Positions 8,669-16,812 of a stretch of 34,456 nt of DNA are shown here, one piece after another (the first letter of the stretch is position 1; every line of letters begins with the position of its first letter). The stretch is from NCBI GenBank assembly GCA_964196565.1, contig CAXMUH010000031.1, positions 1 to 34,456 of the forward strand, written 5' to 3'. Source of the stretch: 2-12-FULL-42-15 sp964196565. GTDB taxonomy: Bacteria; Pseudomonadota; Gammaproteobacteria; Coxiellales; Coxiellaceae. Made by a program: the position numbers and the translations under genes. Under the pieces are notes generated by a model. The model did not search any database, was not told the origin of the DNA, and saw nothing but the letters and a program-made list of their open reading frames with translations.

Positions 8669-9445
8669 ATGAGTGCTAAACAACAGTCATTCCAGCGGAT
8701 AAAAACACCCAAACAAAATCAACATCAGTGGCGCAAAGATGGAAGAATGCAATCACAGCTGCAAAACTTAGTGAACAAATACTCAAACCAGCTACAAAAC
8801 ACGCCTCAAGGTCGTGCCATGTTGGGCAAATATCTTGTAAATGCCAAATTTGACCCTCGTGCTGCCAATCAGAATCTTCTAAACGACATTAAACGCTATA
8901 TGACACCGAATAATAAACCTGCAAATGACCCCAACAAATCAGGCGCTGCATTAGATCAAACGCTATCGAATGGTATGAGCCCACTTCAACAACAACAATT
9001 TGCGGAACTAGCAGGCGTTCTAGATGCAATGAATCTTCAGGATTCAGCAGAAAATCAACTTGAAAATAATGAACATCAAGCAAATGAACACGGTACAGAT
9101 AATACAGTTGAAGAAAGAACAAAAGAAGAAGAAGCAGAAAAAGATTTACAAAAAAATGAAGAAGAAAAAACGGAAAATTCTGAAAGCGAGTCAAAGAATG
9201 ACTTACAAAATGACAGCAATAGACCTACCCCCGAATTAACACTTAAAGCTTTTGATGAAAGCAAAAAACCAGAAGAGCTGGAAGAGCTCACTAAAAAAGG
9301 CACTGAAACCAGTTTATTTAAAGAAGTCTTTAAAAAAGGTGTTGAAGCATTTGCCGGTGAGAAAGGAGCTGAAAAAAGTAGCAGTAGCCTACCTACCCCA
9401 TCACCATCCATGGGAGGCGGAGGCGGAGGCGGAGCTGGAGGATAG
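8669..9445 (+). CDS. acidic, low-complexity protein of unknown function with poly-Gly tail
   Basis: A 258-aa hydrophilic protein that I do not recognise. Residues 1-100 are basic and Gln/Asn-rich (KQNQHQWRKDGR, NQNLLNDIKRYM). Residues ~125-185 are strongly acidic and probably a single helix or coil (EERTKEEEAEKDLQKNEEE). Residues ~195-240 contain a mixed-charge segment (KPEELEELTKK, LFKEVFKKGVEAFAG), and the chain ends in a Ser/Pro linker and GGGGGGGAGG. No signal peptide or membrane segment is seen. The start has AAGGTGA four to six bases upstream. Glu-rich stretches near the C-terminus occur in Dot/Icm substrates, but the Gly tail is unusual, and this is only a suggestion. A dispersed repeat begins eight bases after the stop. 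Confidence 0.75.
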   Translation: MSAKQQSFQRIKTPKQNQHQWRKDGRMQSQLQNLVNKYSNQLQNTPQGRAMLGKYLVNAKFDPRAANQNLLNDIKRYMTPNNKPANDPNKSGAALDQTLSNGMSPLQQQQFAELAGVLDAMNLQDSAENQLENNEHQANEHGTDNTVEERTKEEEAEKDLQKNEEEKTENSESESKNDLQNDSNRPTPELTLKAFDESKKPEELEELTKKGTETSLFKEVFKKGVEAFAGEKGAEKSSSSLPTPSPSMGGGGGGGAGG

Positions 9446-9452
9446 CAATCGA

Positions 9453-9514
9453 TTGAATCACGCGATGCGTGATGCTTCTCGGCCGCGCAATCTATGATTG
9501 CTTGTCCGGGCTAC
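9453..9514 (-). repeat. dispersed GTAGCCCGG repeat, inverted long copy
   Basis: Reverse-complement version of the element at 4179-4233 and 18290-18346. Its core GCGCAATCTATGATTGC equals that of 28275-28313. Confidence 0.8.
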
Positions 9515-9525
9515 GTCAGGGACTC

Positions 9526-9602
9526 CGTCATTCCTGCGTATGCAGGAATCTCATTAATTCGGCGCTTAACTCAAAAGATCCCAGCTTTCGCTGGGATGAC
9601 GG
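9526..9602. repeat. dispersed CGTCATTCC...GGGATGACG palindromic element, copy 1
   Basis: Two short palindromes (TTCCTGCGTATGCAGGAA and ATCCCAGCTTTCGCTGGGAT) flank a spacer containing CGCTTAACTCAAAAG; outer ends CGTCAT/ATGACG pair. Related copies lie at 19222-19298 and 21069-21142. A partial GGGATGACG fragment follows at ~9616. Frames through it yield spurious peptides of the RHSCVCRNL / VIPAYAGIS type. Confidence 0.85.
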
Positions 9603-9635
9603 CGGTGAGGCTTTCTGGGATGACGATTTGTTGGG

Positions 9636-10037
9636 CTACTCACCAATTTTTGAAGGTGGGCAATGATATACATTCCCGATCGCAGTAACACCAGTTTGCT
9701 GGCTGCTTCCTGAGATTCCACCAAAACCATCGCTTGAAACAGATCCGGTGCTCGATGCACGGTTTGTAATCAACTGCACATAATTGCCGCCCATATTAGC
9801 CGCTCTATTTCTTAAGTCATTTTGCGCGCCTTGTTCTAAGTTACGGTTAGCGGTAAAACCACCGGTAAAGAAATTACCTTGGCTACCATTTACCTGCCCG
9901 AGGAATTTACATCCACGAGGCGCTTTATTCGGTGATGCAATCACACGGCTGGCAGCTGGATTCAGTATAATTGAAGCACAACCCGCTAACAAAACTGCAG
10001 GTACAAGCGTTAATAAAATTAATGATCTCTTAAGCAT
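9636..10037 (-). CDS. DUF4156-like lipoprotein
   Basis: A 133-aa lipoprotein. The signal peptide ends in the lipobox LLAGC with the lipidated Cys at residue 20. The mature part has PRGCKFLGQVNGSQG, then NDLRNRAANMGGNYVQLIT, a pattern I associate with the DUF4156 family (small envelope lipoproteins of unknown role), and an added Ser/Gly-rich segment before NVYHCP. The start ATG at 10037 has GGAA about nine bases upstream. The last codons and the TAG stop lie at the edge of repeat DNA (GTAGCCCAAC), so the C-terminus SKIGE may have been altered by repeat insertion. Confidence 0.75.
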   Translation of the reverse strand: MLKRSLILLTLVPAVLLAGCASIILNPAASRVIASPNKAPRGCKFLGQVNGSQGNFFTGGFTANRNLEQGAQNDLRNRAANMGGNYVQLITNRASSTGSVSSDGFGGISGSSQQTGVTAIGNVYHCPPSKIGE

Positions 10038-10097
10038 TGCTTGGGTTCCAAAATGTTGTTATAGAAAATGTTAGCGATCATACCAATCCAGGCGGAA

Positions 10098-10553
10098 TTA
10101 TTCAATCTCTTTTACCAATCTCATCACCACCGCATCTTCTCGCTTAAACCTTCCTGGGTAGTATTTTTTACGCTTACCGACTTCTACAAACCCCAAGCTT
10201 GAATACATCGCTATGGCTGCCTTATTGGATTCGCGCACTTCAAGCCAAAACTTTTCCGCGGGTTGTTGCAACACCTGGTGCATTAAATATTGCCCCCAAT
10301 GCTGGCGCTGATATTTTTTATCGACACCAATATTCATAATCAAACACTCATCAAATGCAACCTGGATAATAACAAACCCCACAATGACATTATCAATTTC
10401 TAAAATCCAATTACGATATTGATCAGTAAAACACGTTAAAAAAACTTTTAACTTCCATGGAAATGGCATGATTTTTTGCGCCATTTTAGCAATGGGCAGC
10501 GCATCTTCCATCGTCATTTCACGCAAAACAGGCTTATTTAAATCATCCTTCAT
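10098..10553 (-). CDS. rimI: RimI-like ribosomal protein S18-alanine N-acetyltransferase
   Basis: A 151-aa GNAT-fold acetyltransferase which in E. coli acetylates the N-terminus of ribosomal protein S18. It has MNIGVDKKYQRQ (strand 4 and start of the acetyl-CoA loop) and the RimI signature ESNKAAIAMYSSLGFVEVGKRKKYY. Oddly, the acetyl-CoA-binding motif QxxGxG reads QRQHWG, with His in place of the first Gly. The gene overlaps the upstream holD-like gene by 11 bases, an arrangement also known from E. coli (holD-rimI), which supports both calls. Confidence 0.88.
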   Translation of the reverse strand: MKDDLNKPVLREMTMEDALPIAKMAQKIMPFPWKLKVFLTCFTDQYRNWILEIDNVIVGFVIIQVAFDECLIMNIGVDKKYQRQHWGQYLMHQVLQQPAEKFWLEVRESNKAAIAMYSSLGFVEVGKRKKYYPGRFKREDAVVMRLVKEIE

Positions 10554-10992
10554 TTAAAGCTCTTATAGCAACTTGCAAATCCACCCACACTTTTGCTTTT
10601 AAGGATTTATTTTTTAGCATAGCACTTGGTGAATGCGTCAACATGATGTGTAAATGATTATGTTGAATTAATTTATGAGGCGGCAGCTCAGATAATAATA
10701 AACCATGTTCCGCGCACTCCCCCAAAGAAATCAATACCGTTACTGAATCAGGTAAATCACTCAGGCTAAAGTGTGATTGATAGCCACCCTGGGATTGCAT
10801 TTTTGTCGCTTTGACAATAGCCGCAACCAACTCGGCCTCTTCCTTAGAGTTCCCCTTTGCCGACGCGATCAAAACACCCCTTGCACCAAGCTGATAGCAA
10901 TAGCTTTCGCTCAATTTCTGATCGATAACAGGCGACCCTTGTAAACGCCAAGATTCGATTTGCATATAATTTAAATAGTCAGTTTGTTGCAT
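10543..10992 (-). CDS. holD: HolD-like DNA polymerase III psi subunit
   Basis: A 149-aa protein upstream of, and overlapping, rimI. Psi bridges the clamp loader (through chi) to single-stranded-DNA-binding protein. Sequence support is modest because HolD is poorly conserved: the N-terminal YLNYMQIESWRLQG resembles LQQMGITQWTLRRP of E. coli HolD, and the C-terminal SPSAMLKNKSLKAKVWVDLQ resembles the SPAL...NPTARAALWQ end of the family. I chose the second of two adjacent ATGs (10992) because TTTAGGAGA lies five bases before it; a GTG at 11034 gives 14 more residues but no ribosome binding site. The synteny argument carries most of the weight. Confidence 0.6.
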   Translation of the reverse strand: MQQTDYLNYMQIESWRLQGSPVIDQKLSESYCYQLGARGVLIASAKGNSKEEAELVAAIVKATKMQSQGGYQSHFSLSDLPDSVTVLISLGECAEHGLLLSELPPHKLIQHNHLHIMLTHSPSAMLKNKSLKAKVWVDLQVAIRALNEG

Positions 10993-11077
10993 CATGTCTC
11001 CTAAATCAATTAGTCTACCATTCTGATTCGTCACGTGTAATAATTCAACTGTATTTTCACAGATTGGAAGAACTTAA

Positions 11078-11692
11078 ATGAAAAGAATTGCTGCCTTTAA
11101 CCGCAAGCAACGCACCTTACTGATTGCACTGACACTTTTAATTATCGGCGCGATTCTCTTTTCTGCATTTCGTGATAATATCCACGCCGTAATACCCGGA
11201 AAAGTCTATCGCAGCGCACAACTTTCTCCATCCGCCATTAAATTGCTTGTTCACTTTAAAGGCATCAAGACCATTGTGAATTTAAGGGGCGAAAATCTAG
11301 ATAAAAGCTGGTATCGCAAAGAGATCAATGTCAGCAAAGCATTAAATATCAAACATTATGATATCCGACTTAATTCTAAAAAGCTGCCCACTCACCAGCA
11401 ACTTGAAATGCTCAGTCATATTATACAAACAGCACCAGAGCCTATTTTAATTCATTGCGAATCTGGCGTTGACCGTTCTGGTTTAGCCAGCGCAATGGCG
11501 TTAATTTTATTAAAAAATGCACCACTTAAAATCGCAGAACAACAATTCTCTTGGCGTTATTTTGTTACTTCAGACAAAAGCATTGGTAAACTGGTTTTTG
11601 CAAGATACCATCAGTGGTTAAAACAACACAATGAGAATAGCACCAAGTCCACGTTTTTAACATGGGTCACGAGTGTTGCTCCAGTAGCTTAA
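11078..11692 (+). CDS. membrane-anchored dual-specificity/tyrosine phosphatase
   Basis: A 204-aa protein with one N-terminal transmembrane helix (residues ~12-30) and a cysteine-phosphatase domain. The signature loop HCESGVDRSG (126-135) fits HCx5R(S/T), with Cys127 and Arg133 as the catalytic pair; upstream VYRSAQLSP and TIVNLRGE are typical of this DSP-like group. A general-acid Asp is probably in the DIRLNSKKLPT region. The domain would face the periplasm if the short basic N-terminus stays inside. The start has GGAAG eight bases upstream. Its stop codon overlaps, tail to tail, the stop of the minus-strand gene ending at 11689. The substrate may be a phosphoprotein or a phospholipid and is unknown. 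Confidence 0.85.
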   Translation: MKRIAAFNRKQRTLLIALTLLIIGAILFSAFRDNIHAVIPGKVYRSAQLSPSAIKLLVHFKGIKTIVNLRGENLDKSWYRKEINVSKALNIKHYDIRLNSKKLPTHQQLEMLSHIIQTAPEPILIHCESGVDRSGLASAMALILLKNAPLKIAEQQFSWRYFVTSDKSIGKLVFARYHQWLKQHNENSTKSTFLTWVTSVAPVA

Positions 11693-13392
11693 TAAAGCGA
11701 ATTCACTGATCCCTCTGAACCGCCGACCCTCAACAATTCATAATACTCATACTCAAGGGCAGATGGCTTTCTAATATTGTCAAATAAGCCCGCTTTGAAA
11801 TTAAGTGGTTTTTCTGGTATTACCGCCGCCATGCAACAAAAAAGCATGGCAACAAAGGTGGCAACCTGAGTTGTAAGATAAGATAAGAACTGCATAATAC
11901 CAAGCCCAACCCTCAGCGGTAATGCGTGTTGCTTGACTTTTTCTTGGATATCAAACCCCTCATACGCCAAGCGGCCATCAACCACATCCGTACATGAAAC
12001 GAAGTGGGTTAATTCAACTGTACTACTTTCTTGACTAGCCGGAGGGTAATAATCATCGTCTGATTTTTTCTCTCCATCCACCACAATTGAAACAGGGCTG
12101 ATGTTTTTCAGAGAATTCTGTATAGATTTATCAATATGATCCAACAAGAAAATCGCTTCGGCTGCCAATGTATCTAATTTCCTGTGTGCTCCTTCGCAAT
12201 TGTCTGACCAACGCAATAGCATCTGGCGCATGGAAATCAAGCGCGGAATACGTTCTTCTATACTTAAATCTTTGGAATCAATTTCGTTATAATATCGATC
12301 AAATTCAACTCTGACGTTGGTAACAAATTTTGACTCATGTTTACTATCAAACTTGCGATACAAAAAACGCGGCGCCAAATCCTTAGCAAATTGAATCACT
12401 GCTAAATTAGTTTTCTGTTTAGCAAGCGTCTTTGCTTGCAATTGTTTTTCCGTTATGCTGAGCGGTTTAAGATCGACATCGAGCATAAGAAACTGGTAAG
12501 CAATACGATGAAGAATTAAGAAAATATGCTCCGGCTTTTCAGAGCCCTCATATTTTTTTTTCAACTGCCCAATTAAATCCTCATCTAACTGACAGCTATC
12601 CTGTTCCATCGCGCCTATTTGGTAAATGGTTTCACACTGTTCAATCAAGACATTGAGCGCGTCCTCAGTTAAACGAGTCTTCTGGTTAGCCCCTTTTGCC
12701 ATCAATGTGATAATATCAGCAATAGATTCTACGGTACCGAAAGCACCCACCTTACTATAAAAATGGTTCAGCGCGTAATAAAGGTTCTCCAGTGCAACAA
12801 GAAATTGCTGCGGCTTTGTCTTAACATGTTTAGCGCAATACTGCATCCAGCGCCATTGTTCAATTAAGCGCTGCAAGTCTTTATCACGGCAAGTTTTAGC
12901 AAGTTCAGGAATACTATAATCTGGATCTAACACGCTACTGATGCTTTGTTGGAACCTAGATTTTAAACCTGCATAACGATCATCAATATAGCGTCCCACA
13001 AACTGCTGACAATAAGCATAAAGTAAGTATTTTTCTGGAGATTTTTCACCACATTGCGTAACGAGTGTTTGCCATTCTAGCCCAAACAATGTTTTCAAGT
13101 TGCTCTTAAGCACACCTTTTGTATCAAATAGATCAAAACAAGCTTGATCCATCAATTGGTTAAACCAAACCTCAAACTGTTGTCTAGAAGCGTTTGCTGC
13201 AGAAAAAGAATTGATAAAACGTTTAAGTGAAGCTAGGTGATCGATCGATTCAAAAAAATTTTTTAAGAAAACGTGTGGTTCACGGCTTCTCAAAGCAAGC
13301 TGGATGCGCTTTTGAATCTTCTCTTTTATTAGTGCTTGGCTCATTGTTTCTAGAAAACTTCTCACAACATCGCCCTTAGTTATCCATCTCAT
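11689..13392 (-). CDS. large helical protein of unknown function with C-terminal membrane segment
   Basis: A 567-aa protein that I do not recognise. Residues 1-450 are predicted almost entirely helical, with many charged/aromatic heptad-like stretches (LIEQWRWMQYCAKHV, FLVALENLYYALNHFY) and no signal peptide. Residues ~498-535 form a hydrophobic segment (IMQFLSYLTTQVATFVAMLF), long enough for one or two membrane passes, followed by a short polar tail. Start choice is uncertain: ATG at 13392 has no clear Shine-Dalgarno; GTG at 13365 has AAGGG seven bases upstream; ATG at 13344 is also possible. Size, helical nature and lack of a family are compatible with a secreted host-directed protein, but that is inference from context only. 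Confidence 0.75.
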   Translation of the reverse strand: MRWITKGDVVRSFLETMSQALIKEKIQKRIQLALRSREPHVFLKNFFESIDHLASLKRFINSFSAANASRQQFEVWFNQLMDQACFDLFDTKGVLKSNLKTLFGLEWQTLVTQCGEKSPEKYLLYAYCQQFVGRYIDDRYAGLKSRFQQSISSVLDPDYSIPELAKTCRDKDLQRLIEQWRWMQYCAKHVKTKPQQFLVALENLYYALNHFYSKVGAFGTVESIADIITLMAKGANQKTRLTEDALNVLIEQCETIYQIGAMEQDSCQLDEDLIGQLKKKYEGSEKPEHIFLILHRIAYQFLMLDVDLKPLSITEKQLQAKTLAKQKTNLAVIQFAKDLAPRFLYRKFDSKHESKFVTNVRVEFDRYYNEIDSKDLSIEERIPRLISMRQMLLRWSDNCEGAHRKLDTLAAEAIFLLDHIDKSIQNSLKNISPVSIVVDGEKKSDDDYYPPASQESSTVELTHFVSCTDVVDGRLAYEGFDIQEKVKQHALPLRVGLGIMQFLSYLTTQVATFVAMLFCCMAAVIPEKPLNFKAGLFDNIRKPSALEYEYYELLRVGGSEGSVNSLY

Positions 13393-13576
13393 TCCATTTT
13401 ATGTAATCCCTAATACCGGGGCAACTAGATACTCCGCTAAACCATTGAGATAAAGCCCCCTTAATAAAATTGACCACTATTTACTCGATTAGGTGAATAT
13501 TTTCTTTATTTATGGAAAATACCCAGCTACCATGTATTCTTAAAAATGTAAGTACAAAAATTCAGACAGGTAGTAT

Positions 13577-14566
13577 ATGAGCAAGAAAATATTCAGCATA
13601 ATCATTCCAGTGGTCGTTATCGCCATCCTTATAGCTTGTGGATTATGGTATCAACACTATAAAACCATCTTCCCAAGTACAGATGATGCTTATACCCAAG
13701 CTCATGTGGTTAATATTGCGCCAAGAGTTAGCGGAAAAGTGGCAGAGGTTTTTATTCATCAAAACCAACATGTTACCAAAGGTAAACTACTTTTTAGCCT
13801 CGACAAAGAACCCTTTAAACTGGCAGTAGACGAATCCATCGCCAAACTTGATCAAATTAAAGACAAAGTTGATGCAGCACAAATGGGCGTTAATGGTGCA
13901 CAAGCTAAACTCAACCAAGCCAAAGCAGAACTTACCAACACAGAATTGACCAATAAACGAACACAGGCGCTGGTTAAACAAGGCTATGCCTCCAAAGCTG
14001 CTGGTGATGATGCCGTTAAAAACCTCAGAGTCGCACAACAGTCAGTGTCAGCGGCATTCAGCGAATATAAACAGGCCATGAATCAACGTGGCGTCAAAGG
14101 CCCTGAAAATGCGCAGCTGAAAGCCGCAGAAGCGTCTCTAGCACAATCCCAACTCAATCTGTCTTACACCGACGTCCGCGCACCCGCTTCAGGCTATATT
14201 GAAAATTTTGACCTTCGTCATGGCGCTGTATTATCCGCCTTTCAACAAGCTTTTGCTTTAGTTGAAGATGGGGCTTGGTGGGTTTCAGCCAATTTTAAAG
14301 AAACCGATATCGAACGCATACGCCGCGGACAACAGGTTAAAATTAAAGTCGATATTTACCCCAAACATGTATATAGAGGTAAAGTCTTAAGCTTAAGCTC
14401 CAGCAGCAGCACCAGTTTCTCATTACTTCCTGCTGAAAATTCAAGCGCTAACTGGGTGAAGGTCACGCAAAGATTCCCGGTTAGGATCTTAATCACAGAC
14501 CCTAATAATGCCAAATTCCCACTTCGCGTCGGCGCTAGCGCTGATGTAACAGTCAACACGCGTTGA
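13577..14566 (+). CDS. emrA: EmrA/HlyD-family efflux adaptor
   Basis: A 329-aa membrane-fusion protein: one N-terminal TM helix (residues 5-24), then the EmrA-type start STDDAYTQAHVVNIAPRVSGKV, a coiled-coil hairpin rich in Ala/Gln/Lys (~85-190), the second lipoyl half LNLSYTDVRAPASGYIENF and a beta barrel. It would link the MFS pump encoded seven bases downstream to an outer-membrane channel. The start has AGGT at about seven bases. The gene is divergent from the large unknown at 11689-13392, so the ~180-bp gap should hold both promoters; TTGACC near 13474 is a possible -35 but its -10 is poor. Confidence 0.92.
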   Translation: MSKKIFSIIIPVVVIAILIACGLWYQHYKTIFPSTDDAYTQAHVVNIAPRVSGKVAEVFIHQNQHVTKGKLLFSLDKEPFKLAVDESIAKLDQIKDKVDAAQMGVNGAQAKLNQAKAELTNTELTNKRTQALVKQGYASKAAGDDAVKNLRVAQQSVSAAFSEYKQAMNQRGVKGPENAQLKAAEASLAQSQLNLSYTDVRAPASGYIENFDLRHGAVLSAFQQAFALVEDGAWWVSANFKETDIERIRRGQQVKIKVDIYPKHVYRGKVLSLSSSSSTSFSLLPAENSSANWVKVTQRFPVRILITDPNNAKFPLRVGASADVTVNTR

Positions 14567-14573
14567 TCCGCTA

Positions 14574-16121
14574 ATGAAAGCAAACCCTGCGATTTTAAAT
14601 CCTTGTCAGCAAAGCATACAAGATAAACATCGTATGTGGGTTATTATCACCATAATGATGCTGGCCATTTTAGAGGTGCTCGACTCAACCATTGTCAATG
14701 TCTCACTGCCGTCGATGATGGCATCGCTTGGCGCCAATCAAAATCAAATCACCTGGGTGCTGACTTCGTATGTGGTCGCTTCTGCTATCGTTCTGCCATT
14801 AACTGGCTTTTTAACCCGACGTATCGGGCGTAAACGTTTTCTATTTATTTGCGCTTCTGGATTTATGTTAAGTTCTTTTTTCTGCGGCCTGTCCTCTTCG
14901 CTGAGCGAAATTGTAATCTTTCGAATAATACAAGGTGCGTGTGGGGCATCCTTAATTCCTATTTCTCAAACCATTATGCGAGAAACATTTCCTCTGGAAC
15001 AGCAAGGCAAAGCCATGGCCATTTGGGGTATCGGAATTTTAGCTGCACCTGTTTTTGGCCCAACCTTAGGTGGCTTTATCACTCAGAATTTAAACTGGCG
15101 CTGGGTGTTTTATATTAACTTGCCTTTTTGCCTGATTGCTTTATTTTTAATTGCAGCGGTTATTCCAAAAGTCAAACCGGTTCGCATCAAAATCGATATG
15201 CTCAGTTTGATTTTAATGGTTTTGGGGGTTGGGGCCCTACAAATCTTCCTGGATAAAGGCCATGAAAATGGCTGGTTTAACTCAATCTTTATTTTGAGTT
15301 TAGCGGTAACTGCTGCATTTTGTATTCTTTATTTTATCTTACGATCCGCTAAAATCAAAAATCCAATTGTTAAATTAAGTCTTTTTAAAGACCGTAATTT
15401 CACTTTATGTTGCATTCTAATGATGTTCTTCTGTGGTGCTTTATTCAGCTTTATTACCCTGCAACCCATTATGCTCGAAAACTACTTTGGCTACAGCGCG
15501 ATGACAGCCGGTGTCACCATGGGCTTAACAGGAATACTTAGCGCGGCAGGTATGATGCTTTCCTCATTTTTGATGAAAAAAATAAAAGTTAAATACATAA
15601 TTTCACTTGGGCTGCTTATTGCAAGCATTGGACTTTTGCATGAAAGCCAGGTTAACTTACTCGCAGCCCAAGAATATTTTTTCATCTCTAATGCGCTGAT
15701 AGGACTTGGCATGGGAACAGCGATGGTGCCGCTGTCAACTTATGTTTTCGCAACCTTAGATCCAAAAGAAATCGGCGAAGCCTCCGGATTATTTAGCTAT
15801 TCGCGTATGCTCGGCACCGCCATTGGTATTTCACTTATCATGACACTTGTCAGCCAACTCACCCAAACCAGCTGGCATCAACTGGTGGGCTTTATCACAC
15901 CATTTAACACCAATGTTACATATTGGTTGCAACACCAACAGTTGAATTCACTCACACCCATCGCTGTGGCACGCCTTAGCTCAGTGGTGGCAAAGCAAAG
16001 TGGTATTATTGGATTTATTGATGCCTTTAGAACGCTGTCTTTAATTTTGCTATTACTAATCCCTATCGCTCTTTGCTTAAAATCCGTTAAACTGACATCT
16101 GACACCCCACAAGGACATTAA
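14574..16121 (+). CDS. emrB: EmrB/QacA-type DHA2 multidrug MFS transporter
   Basis: A 515-aa inner-membrane proton-driven exporter with about 14 transmembrane helices. Signature stretches include LDSTIVNVSLPSM in TM1 (DHA2-family motif), WVLTSYVVASAIVLPLTGF, motif A-like GFLTRRIGRKRF and the motif C-like GIGILAAPVFGPTLGG. It lies seven bases after the emrA-like gene with no evident Shine-Dalgarno of its own, which suggests translational coupling. The pair forms an EmrAB-type pump needing a TolC-like channel encoded elsewhere. No MarR/EmrR-type regulator is adjacent. Confidence 0.93.
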   Translation: MKANPAILNPCQQSIQDKHRMWVIITIMMLAILEVLDSTIVNVSLPSMMASLGANQNQITWVLTSYVVASAIVLPLTGFLTRRIGRKRFLFICASGFMLSSFFCGLSSSLSEIVIFRIIQGACGASLIPISQTIMRETFPLEQQGKAMAIWGIGILAAPVFGPTLGGFITQNLNWRWVFYINLPFCLIALFLIAAVIPKVKPVRIKIDMLSLILMVLGVGALQIFLDKGHENGWFNSIFILSLAVTAAFCILYFILRSAKIKNPIVKLSLFKDRNFTLCCILMMFFCGALFSFITLQPIMLENYFGYSAMTAGVTMGLTGILSAAGMMLSSFLMKKIKVKYIISLGLLIASIGLLHESQVNLLAAQEYFFISNALIGLGMGTAMVPLSTYVFATLDPKEIGEASGLFSYSRMLGTAIGISLIMTLVSQLTQTSWHQLVGFITPFNTNVTYWLQHQQLNSLTPIAVARLSSVVAKQSGIIGFIDAFRTLSLILLLLIPIALCLKSVKLTSDTPQGH

Positions 16122-16198
16122 TCAGGGATATTGATATATTCCCTGGGGCGCTTGACAATAAGGTTTTAAAACTTCAAAGTGCCACGTATAGACGCACA

Positions 16199-16225
16199 CT
16201 CTTACGCGGCGTCGCAGCGTAAGAG
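16199..16225. repeat. 9-bp-arm hairpin
   Basis: CTCTTACGC and GCGTAAGAG are perfect inverted arms around a 9-nt loop. No T-run follows on either strand, so it is probably a palindromic repeat fragment rather than a terminator. The surrounding stretch 16122-16299 otherwise shows no gene. Confidence 0.6.
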
Positions 16226-16299
16226 AAAACATCTTCGAGCGGCCTTTTAGCCAAAAAGTCAAAGCTGCCAATGTTAAAGCCCATACTAAAAAGGCCTAA

Positions 16300-16335
16300 T
16301 TTCCAAACGCTTTAGGTATAATTGATTACCATTAG
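16300..16335 (+). pseudogene. remnant of higB-type toxin, C-terminal end only
   Basis: The frame reads FPNALGIIDYH and stops at TAG. HigB/RelE-like toxins of the group paired with PKNRPPTHPGE antitoxins end in ...VEIVDYH. An in-frame TAA directly precedes the stretch and I find no further toxin sequence upstream, so this is a short relic. The call rests mainly on its position 15 bases before the antitoxin-like start. Confidence 0.5.
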
Positions 16336-16350
16336 AAAATAGGAGGAAGA

Positions 16351-16398
16351 ATGATGCTACCAAAAAATAGAGCACCAACACATCTCGGTGAGACGTAG
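16351..16398 (+). pseudogene. remnant of higA-type antitoxin, N-terminal end only
   Basis: A 15-codon frame, MMLPKNRAPTHLGET, ends at TAG. HigA antitoxins of the XRE family typically begin MIPKNRPPTHPGE and continue into a helix-turn-helix that is absent here. A strong ribosome binding site (AGGAGG, 16341-16346) is retained four bases before the first ATG. Together with the toxin-like end just upstream this is best read as a decayed higBA module. Confidence 0.6.
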
Positions 16399-16467
16399 CT
16401 GGTGACTTGAAAAGCAATTTGTTAGAATCAATTAAACAAAAAGATTACATGACTAATGGAGAAGACT

Positions 16468-16812
16468 ATGTCAGATTGCCTTTTTTGCAAAATTGCTGGT
16501 GGCGAAATTGAAAGTGATATTCTTTATCAAGATGATGAAGTTATAGCCTTTAATGATATCGATCCCAAAGCACCACATCATATTTTAATTATTCCACGCA
16601 AGCATATCTCAACCCTCAACGACACCACGGAATCCGATAAAGCATTACTCGGCCATTTAACAATTGTTGCCACCAAGCTAGCAAAACAACTTGGCATTGC
16701 AAATGACGGCTATCGGGTATTATTTAATTGCAATAAAGCCGGCGGTCAGGCGGTTTATCATATTCATCTGCATTTGCTCGGCGGCAGAACAATGACGTGG
16801 CCTCCGGGCTAA
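16468..16812 (+). CDS. HIT-family (HinT-like) nucleotide hydrolase
   Basis: A 114-aa histidine-triad protein; HinT relatives hydrolyse purine nucleoside phosphoramidates and related adenylates. It contains the N-terminal CLFCKI pair seen in zinc-binding members, FNDIDPKAPHHILIIPRKH and the triad HIHLHLL (His98, His100, His102), and ends in the family-typical WPPG. I start it at ATG 16468, with GGAG six bases upstream; an ATG four codons earlier (16456) overlaps that site. The last four codons and the stop coincide with the beginning of a 98-bp repeat whose second copy is at 18189-18286. Confidence 0.93.
   Translation: MSDCLFCKIAGGEIESDILYQDDEVIAFNDIDPKAPHHILIIPRKHISTLNDTTESDKALLGHLTIVATKLAKQLGIANDGYRVLFNCNKAGGQAVYHIHLHLLGGRTMTWPPG

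Noticed and set aside
9076..9411. 111-codon antisense frame in the acidic protein gene
   Set aside because: Ser/Phe/Leu-rich mirror of the Glu/Lys-rich coding strand; no independent support.
9453..9602. Possible CRISPR-like repeats
   Set aside because: Repeats are palindromic, dispersed across the window and not regularly spaced; no cas genes.
9469..9760. Overlapping open frames on both strands (peptides such as RHSCVCRNL and VIPAYAGIS)
   Set aside because: They run through the dispersed palindromic repeats; peptides of this kind are known artefacts of such repeats, and no ribosome binding site fits.
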